In this document: positions 1 to 10,684 of the stretch, one piece after another
Layout of the letters: each line of letters starts with the position of its first letter
Position numbering within the stretch: position 1 is the stretch's first letter
The notes under the pieces: model-generated
What the model saw: only the letters and a program-made list of their open reading frames with translations
Database searches by the model: none
Told to the model about the DNA's origin: nothing
Assembly (NCBI GenBank): GCA_033060915.1
Contig: CM065392.1
Coordinates: 19,887,501 to 19,951,500, forward strand
DNA from: Euryodendron excelsum
Lineage: Eukaryota > Streptophyta > Magnoliopsida > Ericales > Pentaphylacaceae
DNA length: 64,000 bases
Direction of reading: 5' to 3'
Translations under genes and position numbers: made by a program

Positions 1-2152
1 CCTTATCGTTTGGCAGCTTGTCTGTGTCAAAGTAAGAAATGATTGGGTCCATCCATGATGGTCCCAACTTTTGTGCTGTTAGGGCTTCCTCCTCCTCACG
101 AAAGATGCTGGGCTTGGCAAGGGTTTCTACGTTGATCGTCCTTTTCGAACCAGATTTCAGAGCCGTGGCCAGAGTCGCCAGGGCATCCGCATATGAGTTG
201 TTATCTCTGCTAATCTGTCGAAGCTTGTAGTTTTTAAATTGGCCGAGTAGTTCCTTGGCCTTTGCTAGGTACTGCGTCATTCTGCCGCTTTTTGCGACGT
301 ATTCCCTTGTGATTTGATTTACGACAAGTAAGGAGTCCGAATATATGACGATTTCAGGAATTCGAAGCTCAATGGCTCGACGTATTCCGGCGAGCAAGGC
401 CTCGTATTCTGACTCATTATTGGAGGCAGTGAACTCCAGCTTGATGGCTTGCTCGATGGTTAGACCGTCTGGTGTGATGAGTACGATGCCTGATCCTGCC
501 CCCCGGTCATTGGAAGCTCCGTCCACGTAGAGTTTCCAATGACCAGATTGTTCCCAAAGGTCCAAGGGGAGTTCGTGTTGCGGTTGGCCAGTTGCTGGGG
601 TCTGTTCTACTTCTGGTGCTATCTCGACAGAGAACTCGGCAACAAAATCTGCAAGAACCTGCCCCTTCACTGCCGATCTAGGTTGAAATTTGATGTCGAA
701 CTCTCCTAATTCCACGACCCATTTTGCAATTCTTCCTGAGAAGTCGGCTTTCCTTAGAAGAGGTTTGAGCTGGTGGTTTGTGAGGACATTGATGGTGTGA
801 GATCTGAAGTAATGCACCAACTTGCGGGATGCTACTATCAGTGCGAGTGTTAGCTTTTCGAGGGGTAGGTACCTGCTCTCGGCTCCAAGAAGGGTTTTGC
901 TGACGTAATAGACCGGGAATTGTTGCCGGTTTTCTTGCATGAGTAGGACCGCGCTGACTGCATGGTCTGATACTGCGAGGTAAAGGAAGAGTTCCTCGTG
1001 CTGGACAGGGGTGGAGAGTAGGGGTGGCTTGGTGAGGTAGGTTTTTAGATCAGCAAAGGCAGAGTCACACTCTGGGGTCCACTCGAACCATTCCTGTTTC
1101 TTTAGGAGCTGGAAGAAGGGTCGGCACCTGTCCGATGAACGGCTGATGAATCTGTTGCGTGCAGCGGCCATTCCTGTCAATCTCTGAACTTCTTTGGCAT
1201 TCCTTGGAGCTTGAATACTCTGAATCGCACTGATCTACTGTGGGTCCACTTTGATGCCCTGATGTGTGACCAAGAATCCCAAAAACTTGCCTGAGCCGAC
1301 CCCGAAGACACATTTTGAAGCGTTCAACCGCATTTTGTAGTCCTTCAGGATACAGAGTACCTCCTTCAGGTCGGCCAAGTGGGTGTTACTCAGTTTGCTT
1401 TTTGCCACCATGTCATCGATGTAGACCTCGACAGTTCTGCCGAGCTGCGTCTTGAATATCTTTGTGACTAGTCGCTGATACGTTGCTCCGGCGTTCTTCA
1501 GTCCGAAGGGCATAACTCTATAGCAGTAGATACCCCTTGGAGTGATGAAGGCCGTCTTCTCTTGGTCGTCGGGGTGGAGTGGGATCTAGTGGTATCCTCG
1601 GTAAGCATCCAGGAAACTCATCCTTCCGAAGCCGGCGGTTGCATCCACAAGCTGGTCAATTTTGGGCAAGGGGAATGGATTTTTGGGGCATGCCCTATTG
1701 AGATCAGTGAAGTCCACACAGACCCTCCACTTTCCGTCCTTCTTTTTTACAACCACCGTATTCGATAACCAGCTCGGGTAGTTGATTTCCTGAATGGCCC
1801 CAGCTTCCAAAAGCTTCTCTGTTTCTTCCAAGACAACGTCCACATGCTGGGTAGCTGCCCTTCTCCCCTTTTGGACGACAGGTCGGCAGTTTGGGTTAAC
1901 ATTCAGACGATGACAAGCAACGTCAGCACCGATCCCAGGCATTTCATAAGGGGTCCAAGCGAACACTTCCAAAAAGTTCGTCAGCAACTCGAGTAAGGAC
2001 TTTTCCTCTCGTTTAGACAGAGAGGTGCCGATGACGAAGTACTTGTCTCCGCGCCGATCAATGTATATCTTTTTCAGGTCCTCCACAGCTTTATTCTCGG
2101 GTGTCTGTCCCACGTCATCAATTGTGGGGGTGTCTTCATGTAGCTCCATCAT
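1..2152 (-). pseudogene. pol (RT, RNase H, archaeal-type RNase H) of the Tat element, two further in-frame stops
   Basis: The frame continues in phase from gag-pro. RT motifs are present: VCVDFTDLNRACPKNPFPLP near 1700-1760, FLDAYRGYH before the stop at 1586-1588, [14 protein letters not shown] from 1513, and the catalytic YIDDM at about 1409-1423. A TAG at 1235-1237 follows VDPQ. The RT connection and first RNase H run from there to about 650. A second RNase H begins near [15 protein letters not shown] (about 495-540) and stays open to the window edge. Both TAGs replace glutamines that are conserved in the family (HQIP and P-x-Q-I). Apart from them the frame is open all the way, so the copy is dead but recently so. 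Integrase must lie to the left. Confidence 0.9.
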
Positions 2153-4426
2153 CTACACTTTCTCGGGATTTGCTTTTGTCGCACATACCGTTAGGAAACA
2201 TTGTTTGGCGGTCACTTGGTCTCCCCTGATTTCTCCAACACCTGCCGGGGTCGGAAACCGAAGCAGCTGATGGTATGATGACGGAACGGCCTTCATGAGG
2301 TGCAACCAAGTTCGTCCTATGATGGCATTGTAGGGGGAGGGTACGTTAACTACTAGGAATTCAATCTGCAATGTGATCCCGCCAGCTGTTACCGGAATCG
2401 TCACCTTTCCTATTGGCCAAACTGGGTCTGAGCTGAACCCGACTAGTGGGTTAAGTGACTGTTGGAGGTCGGACTCCTTCAGTCCTAACTGTTTGAAGAG
2501 GCTATAATACATAACTTCGGACGAGCTCCCCTGGTCAATGAGCAATCTTCTAACGTCACAGTCCGCCATTCTTAACGTAACCACCAAGGCATCGTTATGA
2601 GGGGTCTGCACTCCTACGAGATCCTCATCGGTGAAAGATATTAGTACATGGCCACTGCCGACCTTTGCTCTCTTGCTGGGTTGTTGTACCTGCAACACTT
2701 CCCTTAGGTGTGCCGCCTTTTGCATCTCGGCCCGGTACCTGTATGGGTCGACGATTGACGACTCAGCCGAATCGTGTAAGACATTGATTACCCGTACCGG
2801 CCTTGATTCTGGTTCTTTCCGTGCTGTGTCTTCTACCCGTGGTTGTTCGGCTTCATTCTTCGTCTTCTCCCGATCGATGAATTGATCGAGATGGCCTGCT
2901 TTGGCCAAGTCCTCCAAGTGAGTTTTCAGATGCCGACATTGCTCCGTCTTATGTCCCTTCTCACGGTGGTATGAATAGAATCTCTTCTGGTCTCGGGTCG
3001 CTGGGTCTCCTCCCAATTTCAGCGGCCATTTGAAGAAGGGCTTATCTCGGATCTGGGGTAATATTTTATAGATGGGGTCCTTAAAGACTGTATAGACCCC
3101 CTCAGTTACCCTTTTTCCTTGGCCGATATCTTCTGACCGAGGCTTCTTGGCATCCTTCTTACTTGTCTTTTCGGCTGTAGTGCTGGCCTTGGTTGATGCT
3201 GTCTGAGGTACGTCTTCGTCCAACCGTGCATAGCGCTCAATTCTGAGCATTAGCTCCTGTATCGTGAGTGTTGGTTTCTTCATTAAGGACTGTCGCAAGC
3301 GATGCTCCCTGGGAAGGCCAATCTTGAACTGAGTTACAGGCAATTGCTCGCTGCACTCGTCAATTTCGTTATAAGCTTCCCAGTAGCGTCGGGCGTATGC
3401 TCGCAATCCTTCTCCTTCCTCTTTTCGCAACATCAGCAAGAAGTTAACCTCTTTTGGCTGTAAGCTGTTTGCAATGAAACGAGCTGTAAAAAGCTCGGCT
3501 AGTTGCCTCCAGCTTGAAACGGACTTACGTGGCAATTTGTCGAACCACCCTAAAGCCACACTTCCCAGACTGGAGGGGAAGATTCGACACATTAGCATCT
3601 GGTCATTGCACCACACTACCATGAGCTGTTTGTAATGCCGAACATGGTTAATTGGGTCGGACTTCCCGTCATAGAGGGTGAACTTTGGTGGGGTGAATTT
3701 TCGAGGAATTGGATGGGATTCAATATCCTCAGTGAATGGCGTGGACGCAATTTGATCGAGGGCCTTTCTCATCAGGTCATGGGCTGTGCGCTCCTTAGTT
3801 TGCTGCCTTCTATCCTCCTGCTTTTCGTTGTACCACTCCTTCCAGTCTTCTTTCTGCCGATCCCCTTCAGTTGGACTGTCATTCGGCGGAGTTTTGCTCC
3901 TCTCCCGCCGCCGACCTGTGCGTCTGTTCATGCAATGCCCAGTACTAGGGGTGTAACTTCTCCTTACCCACAGCGCTGGTTCGTCCCTGGCGCCGACAAC
4001 CTGCTCCCGAGCTGGGGACCCTTCTCTCCCACGCTCATTCCTGCCAGAGAATGCCTCCCTTATGGCCCGCACCTGGGAGGTGAGGTAGGCTATCTTTTCT
4101 CCGTGCCTCCAAATTTCCCTCTCTGCTGCATGGAGTGTATCCTCACTCGGGACCCGCCCACTGGAGGGCGACGGGGTCAGATTCCGAGGATGGTTTCTGC
4201 GGAAATTTCTATCCCTGACATAGCCCGTATCCCTCCGCATTTCCTCTGTTGCTTCCCGGTGGCTTTCAGCTGGCGTGCGTATCTCCGACCTTAGTGTTCT
4301 CCTTTTTTGCCGATCTTCTGGTGTAGATTGGCAATGCGCCGAGTTGGTCGGGTCTCTACCGGAGGAGGCTCCAAAGCCTCTTTCATCGTGGTTTTCTCCC
4401 CTACGTCTCTGGTTATCTAGACTCAT
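2153..4426 (-). CDS. gag-protease polyprotein of the Tat element
   Basis: The open frame extends upstream into the LTR, but its first plausible start is the ATG at 4426 (MSLDNQRR); codons before that lie in the LTR and primer site. The N-terminal third is Arg/Glu-rich and low in complexity. A retrotransposon gag domain follows (around the motif GWFDKLP, near 3530-3550). A Cys/His segment (YHREKGHKTEQCRHLK, near 2930-2990) corresponds to the degenerate zinc-knuckle region of Tat gags. The aspartic protease lies at the C-terminus, with the motif LLIDQGSSSEV near 2520-2550 and IIGRTWLH near 2310. The frame ends at TAG (2153-2155), and the pol frame resumes in the same phase straight after. The product would form virus-like particles in the cytoplasm. 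In Tat elements gag-pro-pol is often one frame, so this stop is probably a mutation. Confidence 0.88.
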   Translation of the reverse strand: MSLDNQRRRGENHDERGFGASSGRDPTNSAHCQSTPEDRQKRRTLRSEIRTPAESHREATEEMRRDTGYVRDRNFRRNHPRNLTPSPSSGRVPSEDTLHAAEREIWRHGEKIAYLTSQVRAIREAFSGRNERGREGSPAREQVVGARDEPALWVRRSYTPSTGHCMNRRTGRRRERSKTPPNDSPTEGDRQKEDWKEWYNEKQEDRRQQTKERTAHDLMRKALDQIASTPFTEDIESHPIPRKFTPPKFTLYDGKSDPINHVRHYKQLMVVWCNDQMLMCRIFPSSLGSVALGWFDKLPRKSVSSWRQLAELFTARFIANSLQPKEVNFLLMLRKEEGEGLRAYARRYWEAYNEIDECSEQLPVTQFKIGLPREHRLRQSLMKKPTLTIQELMLRIERYARLDEDVPQTASTKASTTAEKTSKKDAKKPRSEDIGQGKRVTEGVYTVFKDPIYKILPQIRDKPFFKWPLKLGGDPATRDQKRFYSYHREKGHKTEQCRHLKTHLEDLAKAGHLDQFIDREKTKNEAEQPRVEDTARKEPESRPVRVINVLHDSAESSIVDPYRYRAEMQKAAHLREVLQVQQPSKRAKVGSGHVLISFTDEDLVGVQTPHNDALVVTLRMADCDVRRLLIDQGSSSEVMYYSLFKQLGLKESDLQQSLNPLVGFSSDPVWPIGKVTIPVTAGGITLQIEFLVVNVPSPYNAIIGRTWLHLMKAVPSSYHQLLRFPTPAGVGEIRGDQVTAKQCFLTVCATKANPEKV

Positions 4427-4442
4427 AGTTTTTTTAAGCCTT

Positions 4443-4458
4443 CCCACAGACGGCGCCA
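4443..4458 (-). other. Primer-binding site of the Tat element
   Basis: Two bases inside the LTR the minus strand reads TGGCGCCGTCTGTGGG. The first nine bases (TGGCGCCGT) complement the 3' end expected for plant tRNA-Asp, the primer reported for Athila/Tat-type elements. The tRNA assignment is from family knowledge. Confidence 0.65.
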
Positions 4459-4460
4459 AT

Positions 4461-5061
4461 TGTAGGTGGGATTTTACTGGAAGGCTGGACCGAACTCTCA
4501 AGCCCAAAAATGGATGAGTCCAGGTATCTCCTGCAAGACGAAGAGGTTAGAATGGGTCGACCCGTAATGGGCCGATCACACTCTGAAGATTAAGTCAGCA
4601 AGTTTAATCGATGAAGACGAATGAGAGTGGTCAACACTGGGGGTTAACTGTCCATACCTGGCTCTCAGTGCCTTGGGTATTTATAGGACCTTTGAGGGAG
4701 TGTGTTCTGCCTTAGCCTACAAACAGGCTCTCATGGCCTGCTGGGTAGGCGTCATCATTGACGCCGCTTGATTATCCACAGGGTCTGGTGTACCGTCGTG
4801 GAGGATTCCGGCTGACCGGACGTGCACGTTGACGTCGCGTGGGCAGCCACATGCGTATTTAATGCGAATCAACTCTGCATTTAATGCGCAGAAACCGCTA
4901 GCGGTTTGAGCCCGCCTTTCATGGTTTGGGCTGTGTTGCGAAGGAGGTCGGCAATCTGGCCTTCCCTCTAATTCTGATCTGGGCTACCAAAGTGGCCCCA
5001 ACTTTAACTTGCGCAGATTGGGCCTCATCCATTGGGTTGGGCCGGGGGTTATTCCCCCACA
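4461..5061 (-). repeat. 5' LTR of the Tat element (601 bp)
   Basis: The minus strand starts TGTGGGGGAATAACC at 5061 and ends CCCACCTACA at 4461, so it has TG..CA ends. It directly abuts a primer-binding site. A TATA-like motif lies inside it. The other LTR lies left of the window, so LTR divergence cannot be measured here. Confidence 0.85.
4679..4686 (-). promoter_or_regulatory. TATA-like box in the Tat LTR
   Basis: The minus strand reads TATAAATA, in the context CCTATAAATACCC, about 220 bp before the LTR end. This is the usual place for the retrotransposon Pol II promoter. The call rests on motif and position only. Confidence 0.5.
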
Positions 5062-7685
5062 GTAACCTAAGATTGGAACATGTAATTGACTGAGGAAGGT
5101 TTGATTTAGATTTGAAATGATTGATTTTAGAAAGTTAGATTTAGGAAATGTTCGAATTAGGAAATGTGGATTTAATGAGGATTTGAAAAGAGATTTGATT
5201 TGATTTAGTAAGACTTGACTTAATCACTTGATTTGAATGGATTTAGAAAGTAAGGTTTAGGTAAGACTAGATTTTAGAAATCTTTGGATTTAGGAAAGTT
5301 TCAAAATAGGAAAGTTTCATTTTAGGGAAGTGTCAAATTAGGAAAGTTTTAGAATTTAGAAAGTTTCAAAATTTAGAAAGGTTGGAATTAGGAAATGTTT
5401 GAATTAAGAAAGATTTTATTTATATTTCCTAAAGTAGAAGATTAGATTTTATTTCAAAAAATAAATGATTTGATTTGGTTTCTAAAATTAGAAGATTTGA
5501 TTTAGTTTCCTAAATGGGAAGATTTGATCTAGTTTCCTAATTTGAAAGATTGAATTTGATATGAAATTGGAAAGGTTGAATTTTAGAATCTATGATTTGG
5601 CGTAGAAAAAGAGATTTTGGAAACTTAAGATTTGTTGTAGAAAATAGAGGTTTTGAAAATCTATGATTTGAAGCAAAATAGGAAGTCATATTTTTAGGAA
5701 AGAGAATTAGGGTTTCCTAACCATGGAATCTAGTGCTTGACTTGGACAATAAGAAAAAGAAATTTTGGAAAGTAAATCTTTTAAAGAGAATTTTTAGAAA
5801 GGAAACTTGAAGAGAGTTTTTAGAAAGTGAATTTTTGAAGAGAGAGTTTGAAAGTATTTTGAAAAGCAATTTTGGAAAGGGGCTTGAAGAGAGTTTTTGA
5901 AAAGGAATTTAAAAGCGATTTGGAAAAGAGTTTGAACATGGACTTTTGAGATCTTTGAATGTCTCACTTTCTTAAAACGATTCTAACCATGAAGAGATTA
6001 GAACCATTTTAAGTTGGTGGTTTTGAAAAACAACATGGATTTGAAATATGAACCAATATGATCACATTGACTATCACACCTTCCTAAAACAACCCTAACC
6101 ATGGAATAGCTAGAATCATCTTAAGACTATGGTTTTGATGAAAAGCAATTTGGGGTTTATACCCAAAATATGGACATTAATGGTTACAATGAATATAACA
6201 CTTTCCTAAAGCAATCCTAACCATGGAATGGCTAGAATCACTTTAAGATTGTGATTTTAAAAACTAGATTTTGAATGCAAGTTTGAAATAGAGTTTTGAT
6301 GCAAGTTTTGAAAACAACCTTTGAAAATAATTTTGAATGGATCAATGATATGCACAATGCAAGTAGGGTTATGAACATAAAAGGTTGGCTTCACCACATA
6401 ATCAAGGGGGCCAAATCCACATGGTCTAAGGTTGAACTAGAAAAAAGCCCCCGACACGGTGACTTTCAACAGTCCTTCTTACACATAAATCGGGAAATCC
6501 CTTGTTTCAAACATGCAAGAAAAGGGGGTAGAAGATGGGTGATTAAAATAGAAGAAAACTCAAATAGATTAGGATAAAGAATAGAGAGGGAAAAGTACGT
6601 AAACATAAAGAGAAAGCCAACCTTGTTTTCTTCTTGTTTTACTTGCCTTGCTTGCTTTGCTTTACTTAATCCTTGAGAGCTTCCAAGTTGTAACACTTGA
6701 GTCTTTAATGATGGCTTTGGAGGCTTGTGTATGAGTGTATGGAGTGTGTATAGGCATTAGGGTTAAGTGTATGGAGGCTAGGATTTGAGGAAACTAAAGA
6801 GAGCTAGGATTTGGAAGAATGGACTTACCGCTCTAAGGAATTAGGCACTTTCTTGAGAAGCATGCTGAAAAGGCCCAAAGGGCAGTTTGGTCATTTTTAC
6901 CAGAGTGGGCTAGCAAGCATTGGTGTTGACCCAAATTTTGAGTGTTTCTGTCACTTTAACGGTCTGTGATGAGTTGGTTTCCAAAGATATCTTGTCATTT
7001 GCTAAACGTGTCACGGCCAATAGGCGAGTTCGATCCTGTAACATAAAGGTTTTGGTTGCAATTCCCGATATCGACCTGTTTGCAAGTGTTTTCGCCACTT
7101 TGACGGTTGCGATGTTTGTGGGTGTTTCCGCCACTCTGACGGTACACGTTCATTCCGGAGACTGCCTAATCTCGAAAAACTGCTTGGTGGACTTGTCGTC
7201 TGAGGAATCTACTTTCTTGAAAGATGTGCCGAATAACTGACATTCTTCATTAGCAGGCTAGCATGCTCCAAAGGTGAATCATTCTACCATCTCGGGGACT
7301 TGGGTTCCATCCCGGTTGATGGGTTTGAATGGACTTACTATTCCGAAGAGTTTTCTTGAAAAACATGCCAGACTGGATGGTCTTAATGCCTGAGGAATCA
7401 ACTTTATCGGAAGGCGTGTCGGATTGAATTTGATTTGGAATTGGATTTGACCTTGGATTTGAGATTAAAATAGGGACTTACCATCTCTAGAAAGACGTGC
7501 CAATTGGAATCAGATCGAGCAATGCCAGAAGAGCATTTTGATCAGTTTGCCTCTATTGGGTCCGACGGGTCTGCGAAGTGATTGATTGACTGGAAGACTG
7601 GTTTTGACTTGAATGTGTCTGTATCAGTTTGAATGTTAATCCGGATGAACTGAAGATCCGAGCAAGTAAAAATGGGGTGCTTACA
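5062..7685 (-). repeat. Probable end of a large Ty3/Gypsy LTR, interrupted by the Tat element
   Basis: On the minus strand the segment begins TGTAAGCACCCCATTTTTAC at 7685, which looks like the start of a large plant Gypsy LTR. No gene is visible. 5080-5950 is AG-rich low-complexity DNA built from words such as GGAAAGTTT and GATTTGATTTAG. A three-copy diverged repeat lies at 5963-6300. A short phrase close to TTTCCGCCACTCTGACGG recurs near 6943, 7086 and 7121. I could not find the other end or a target duplication; if the Tat element is nested here, the rest lies outside the window. Confidence 0.4.
5960..6300. repeat. Three diverged tandem units of about 110-120 bp
   Basis: The phrase CTTTCCTAAAACAACCCTAACCATGG, with changes, starts near 5963, 6073 and 6194. 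Each time it is followed by TAGAATCATnTTAAG and a GTTTTGA stretch. The unit-to-unit spacing is consistent with an old tandem triplication inside the LTR-like region. Confidence 0.6.
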
Positions 7686-8701
7686 TACATATGTTTGGTT
7701 GCATCACATTACATCCATGAGATTGGACAAAACAATCCTCTCCAGGTGGCCCCTTGACAGTGAAAATGCATAGCCATTGACTTGCAATTTGCCAGATAGT
7801 TATCAAGTTGGATTGAACATGTCGATGAATTACACTGCAGTTTGCACTCTACTTACAAAATGTGTATTACTTTCTCGGTCGATCAGCCACCAAAAGAAAT
7901 AAAAGTTTGTTGTTTGTGATGTAAATATCTACCACGCCGAAGATTTTTCAGCCTCATTCTCTAGAAAAAAAAAAAAAAAAAAAAAAAAGAACAGAAAATA
8001 ACAAAAGAAATTACAAAGATGAACCATAAGAGACCCTACTCAGAAAGAGGTCAGGTTCCCATTTTTGGAGCATGGCATTATGGGAGTTTGGGACTAGAGA
8101 AATAAACAAAAGGTCAACCTCATTGCGGGGTAAGTAGACTTATGCCAGAACTCATGACCTCTCAAAGGAAGGTTAGGGTACAACTTTTGCCAAGCGCAAG
8201 AGTTTTTTTAAGTCCATTGATTTGGTAATCATTACCTTATTTATGTGGGATGAGAGACTACACAGACTTTACCTGGTTAGAAAAAAAAAAAAAACAACAA
8301 AAAAAGACTTTTCCCAGGGCAAAGTAGTAAAACTAAACACATTGTACGGTTGCATTTTACAATGGAAAAAGCCAATGTTGACCCGGCAATAGCAACAGCC
8401 ATAACTAAATTTTGTGTGCTCTTTATCTCTCATGCGCATAGCACAGTCAAACATACACACACTTGACACTATGATGTAACCTTCGATCTCTTACTGAAAG
8501 AATAAATGGTTTGTGACAATAGAAACTGACATAGTTAACAAAGATACCGAATAGAAAAAGAAGCCACTTGAAAACATAACAATTGCATCTAAATTACAGA
8601 ATGAATCTATGGATGAAAACATAATAATAAGAGAGGTCAAAATAGATCTTCACTGCAGTATTACTGAAAACAAGCAAGTTCAACTTCGAAGCCATCACGT
8701 T
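7686..8701. other. Spacer downstream of the CCX gene
   Basis: No coding region is supported. The stretch has an oligo-A run near 7964-7988 and another at 8281-8294, which could be tails of old retroposed sequences. It must contain the 3' UTR and polyadenylation site of the minus-strand CCX gene, but I see no decisive AATAAA on that strand. Confidence 0.4.
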
Positions 8702-10522
8702 TTAAGGAGCTAGGCCAAGGGCCCTGGCAAACCTTAGAAACAGAAAGCAGGAGTAGATGGCCAAGAGTCCAACACCCAAAGACCGATCGAGCCGCATATT
8801 TTTCTTTGGCAATATCACAAGGGCCCAAAGCAAGCCAGCCATAAGAAACCCTAGAATCTCATAGAGGTAGGGATCATTAGGAATCACATAAGGAGATGGA
8901 TATTCAGACCACGATGCAAAAACCAGAGAGAGCCCCAAACCCACCACTGTGTTGAACATGGGTCCCGCATAACACCCCGATATTGCAGTTTGTGCCCCAT
9001 CTGCACCACCATTCATTGCCACAGCAACATTGGCTATCATATCCCCTGTTGAGTTGCCCCAAGCTAGGACTGTAAGTCCTAAAATTGAAGGGCTTATCCC
9101 AAGTATGTTCCCTACTGAAACCAACAGAGAAACCAATTCCTCTGCAATTATATATGTCCAAGTGATACTCATCAGAAACCCTCCTGCAAGCCACGGGAAC
9201 AAGAACTGCTTTGGTGGGCTAGACATCTTGGTGGCCACAAATGCAAGATTCCCAAGAACAAACCCAAACAACCCTGCAGTCATGTAGATGATTAAGCTGG
9301 TTTTGGAAGCTATATTTTCCTTTTGGGTGTTCCAAAGGGTTGCTAATAGAATTGGAGCCAATGTAACTGAAACAACTGCAAATGGCTTAGACCATCTCTC
9401 TTCCTTCACAACAGGTATGGTAAGCCTCCTTGGCAAGTAAAGGGGCAGCTCCAAAACATACAGAAACCAAACTATGTATACACAGATTGATGAATCAAGA
9501 TTCAACAACCTTATTCCTTCTTTCTGGTCCAAAGCAACAAAATCACCTTTATCCAGCAAAATGGGTTTTTCTTCATCCACACAACCCAGTAATGGCATGC
9601 CCATCTCACCAAATTCACCTAAGAATCTCCTTGAAGTCGGAGAAACCGTCGACAGGTCTACTACCCTCTCTCTCTTTCTGTAGTAGAAATGCATGACAGA
9701 AACCACAAAAATATAGACAAAGTAAACAGAAACAAAACAAATCGCACCCCACAAGCTGATTTTTCCAACGATAATGATGAAGGATAGAGAAGAAAGGGCG
9801 AAAAGGAAGAACAGGACATCTCTAAGAAAACTAGATTTATCAACTGAAATCTCATGATCGGAGATTAATATGCTTATGATACCCACCACAACACTCGATA
9901 TAAAAAATGCCGCTCCCAGGACACTGTTGAGGCCAACGCCACCATCACCAGATCGGGTAAAGGAGATGATACAGGCAAATACATCGGTGGCACCATTGCC
10001 GAGTGGAAGGAGGGTGGTTCCGGCAATGGTTGGGGAGAGCTTCAAGATTTTAGACAAGCTTTCCAAGGAAGGACAAAAGTAATCTGCAGCTGTGTTACCC
10101 AATAGATAGAATAACAAAACGAGCCATAATAGCAATATAGCATAGCCCAACTCAGGCAATTGGCCACAGCTGCAGTAAAAAATTTCAAGATAGTTTATGT
10201 ACCCTTTGGGCTGGCAAGCATTCTGTGATTTTACATATGCACACTTGGATTCATAGTCAGTGTAATCATGAAGGCCAATGCAAGCATGGCTTTTCCCCTC
10301 CTGGGGAGCTCTAGATTGAGTGAATGAGATTGTGGTGGAACCTTTGGATTGATTGAGGACATTGGTAGAGATAAAGAATGAGAGGAGGAAGAGGAAGGAG
10401 GTGTTGAGGAACAGAGAGAGTTTCTTGGTTGGGATGTGAAGGTTAAACAATCCATTCACGAGAACTGGTAGAGATGGAGGTGTTGGTGGCAAGGATGTAT
10501 CATGTAATGAAATGAACTCCAT
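8702..10522 (-). CDS. CCX: Cation/Ca2+ exchanger (CCX family), intronless
   Basis: The 606-residue protein (ATG at 10522, MEFISLHD) belongs to the Ca2+/cation antiporter superfamily, plant CCX group, which moves cations such as Ca2+, K+ or Na+ against H+ or another cation at endomembranes or plasma membrane. It has two halves of hydrophobic segments, each with an alpha-repeat: GNGATDVFA at about residues 175-183 and GNSTGDMIANVAVAMNG at about 489-505. A polar loop of roughly 100 residues with many charges lies between the halves. A Cys-rich segment (about residues 81-119) follows the first membrane span, as in other plant CCX proteins. Length fits the family (about 540-660), and plant CCX genes are typically single-exon. 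An in-frame ATG 25 codons upstream (10597) is open, but its extra residues look like leader translation, so I prefer 10522. The alpha-1 motif has Thr where GNGAPD is common. Which CCX paralogue this is cannot be settled here. Confidence 0.92.
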   Translation of the reverse strand: MEFISLHDTSLPPTPPSLPVLVNGLFNLHIPTKKLSLFLNTSFLFLLSFFISTNVLNQSKGSTTISFTQSRAPQEGKSHACIGLHDYTDYESKCAYVKSQNACQPKGYINYLEIFYCSCGQLPELGYAILLLWLVLLFYLLGNTAADYFCPSLESLSKILKLSPTIAGTTLLPLGNGATDVFACIISFTRSGDGGVGLNSVLGAAFFISSVVVGIISILISDHEISVDKSSFLRDVLFFLFALSSLSFIIIVGKISLWGAICFVSVYFVYIFVVSVMHFYYRKRERVVDLSTVSPTSRRFLGEFGEMGMPLLGCVDEEKPILLDKGDFVALDQKEGIRLLNLDSSICVYIVWFLYVLELPLYLPRRLTIPVVKEERWSKPFAVVSVTLAPILLATLWNTQKENIASKTSLIIYMTAGLFGFVLGNLAFVATKMSSPPKQFLFPWLAGGFLMSITWTYIIAEELVSLLVSVGNILGISPSILGLTVLAWGNSTGDMIANVAVAMNGGADGAQTAISGCYAGPMFNTVVGLGLSLVFASWSEYPSPYVIPNDPYLYEILGFLMAGLLWALVILPKKNMRLDRSLGVGLLAIYSCFLFLRFARALGLAP

Positions 10523-10587
10523 GGTTTGTGGGGACTTCTGGTGGGAAATGAGTTTAAAATGTTGAAATTTGGTTATGCAATTTGGGA

Positions 10588-10643
10588 GGATCCTCATTAT
10601 GCAGGAACCTTAGCAAATAAGGAGATAACGACAACTAAATATA

Positions 10644-10684
<41 letters not shown>

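Larger units (their letters stand above)
1..5061 (-). mobile_element. Ty3/Gypsy LTR retrotransposon, Tat lineage, 5' half
   Basis: Read on the minus strand, the order is LTR (5061-4461), primer-binding site, gag with C-terminal protease, reverse transcriptase, RNase H, then a second RNase H at the left edge. Integrase and the 3' LTR lie outside the window. The second RNase H after the normal one is a known mark of the Tat branch of plant Ty3/Gypsy elements. Only three stop codons interrupt about 4.4 kb of coding sequence, so the copy looks fairly young. The five bases beyond the LTR (GTAAC, 5062-5066) are the expected target duplication, but its partner is not visible. The element appears nested in an older LTR-like sequence (5062-7685). 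Confidence 0.93.

Noticed and set aside
3635..4294. Long plus-strand frame (219 codons)
   Set aside because: It is the reverse shadow of the Tat gag frame, with no protein-like features.
6296..7240. Frames around 6296-6577 and 6920-7240 as genes
   Set aside because: They lie in repetitive LTR-like DNA, have no recognisable motif and no supporting context.
10523..10597. Longer CCX start at 10597
   Set aside because: The extra 25 residues do not look like a CCX N-terminus and the next ATG (10522) gives a family-typical start; the longer form cannot be fully excluded.
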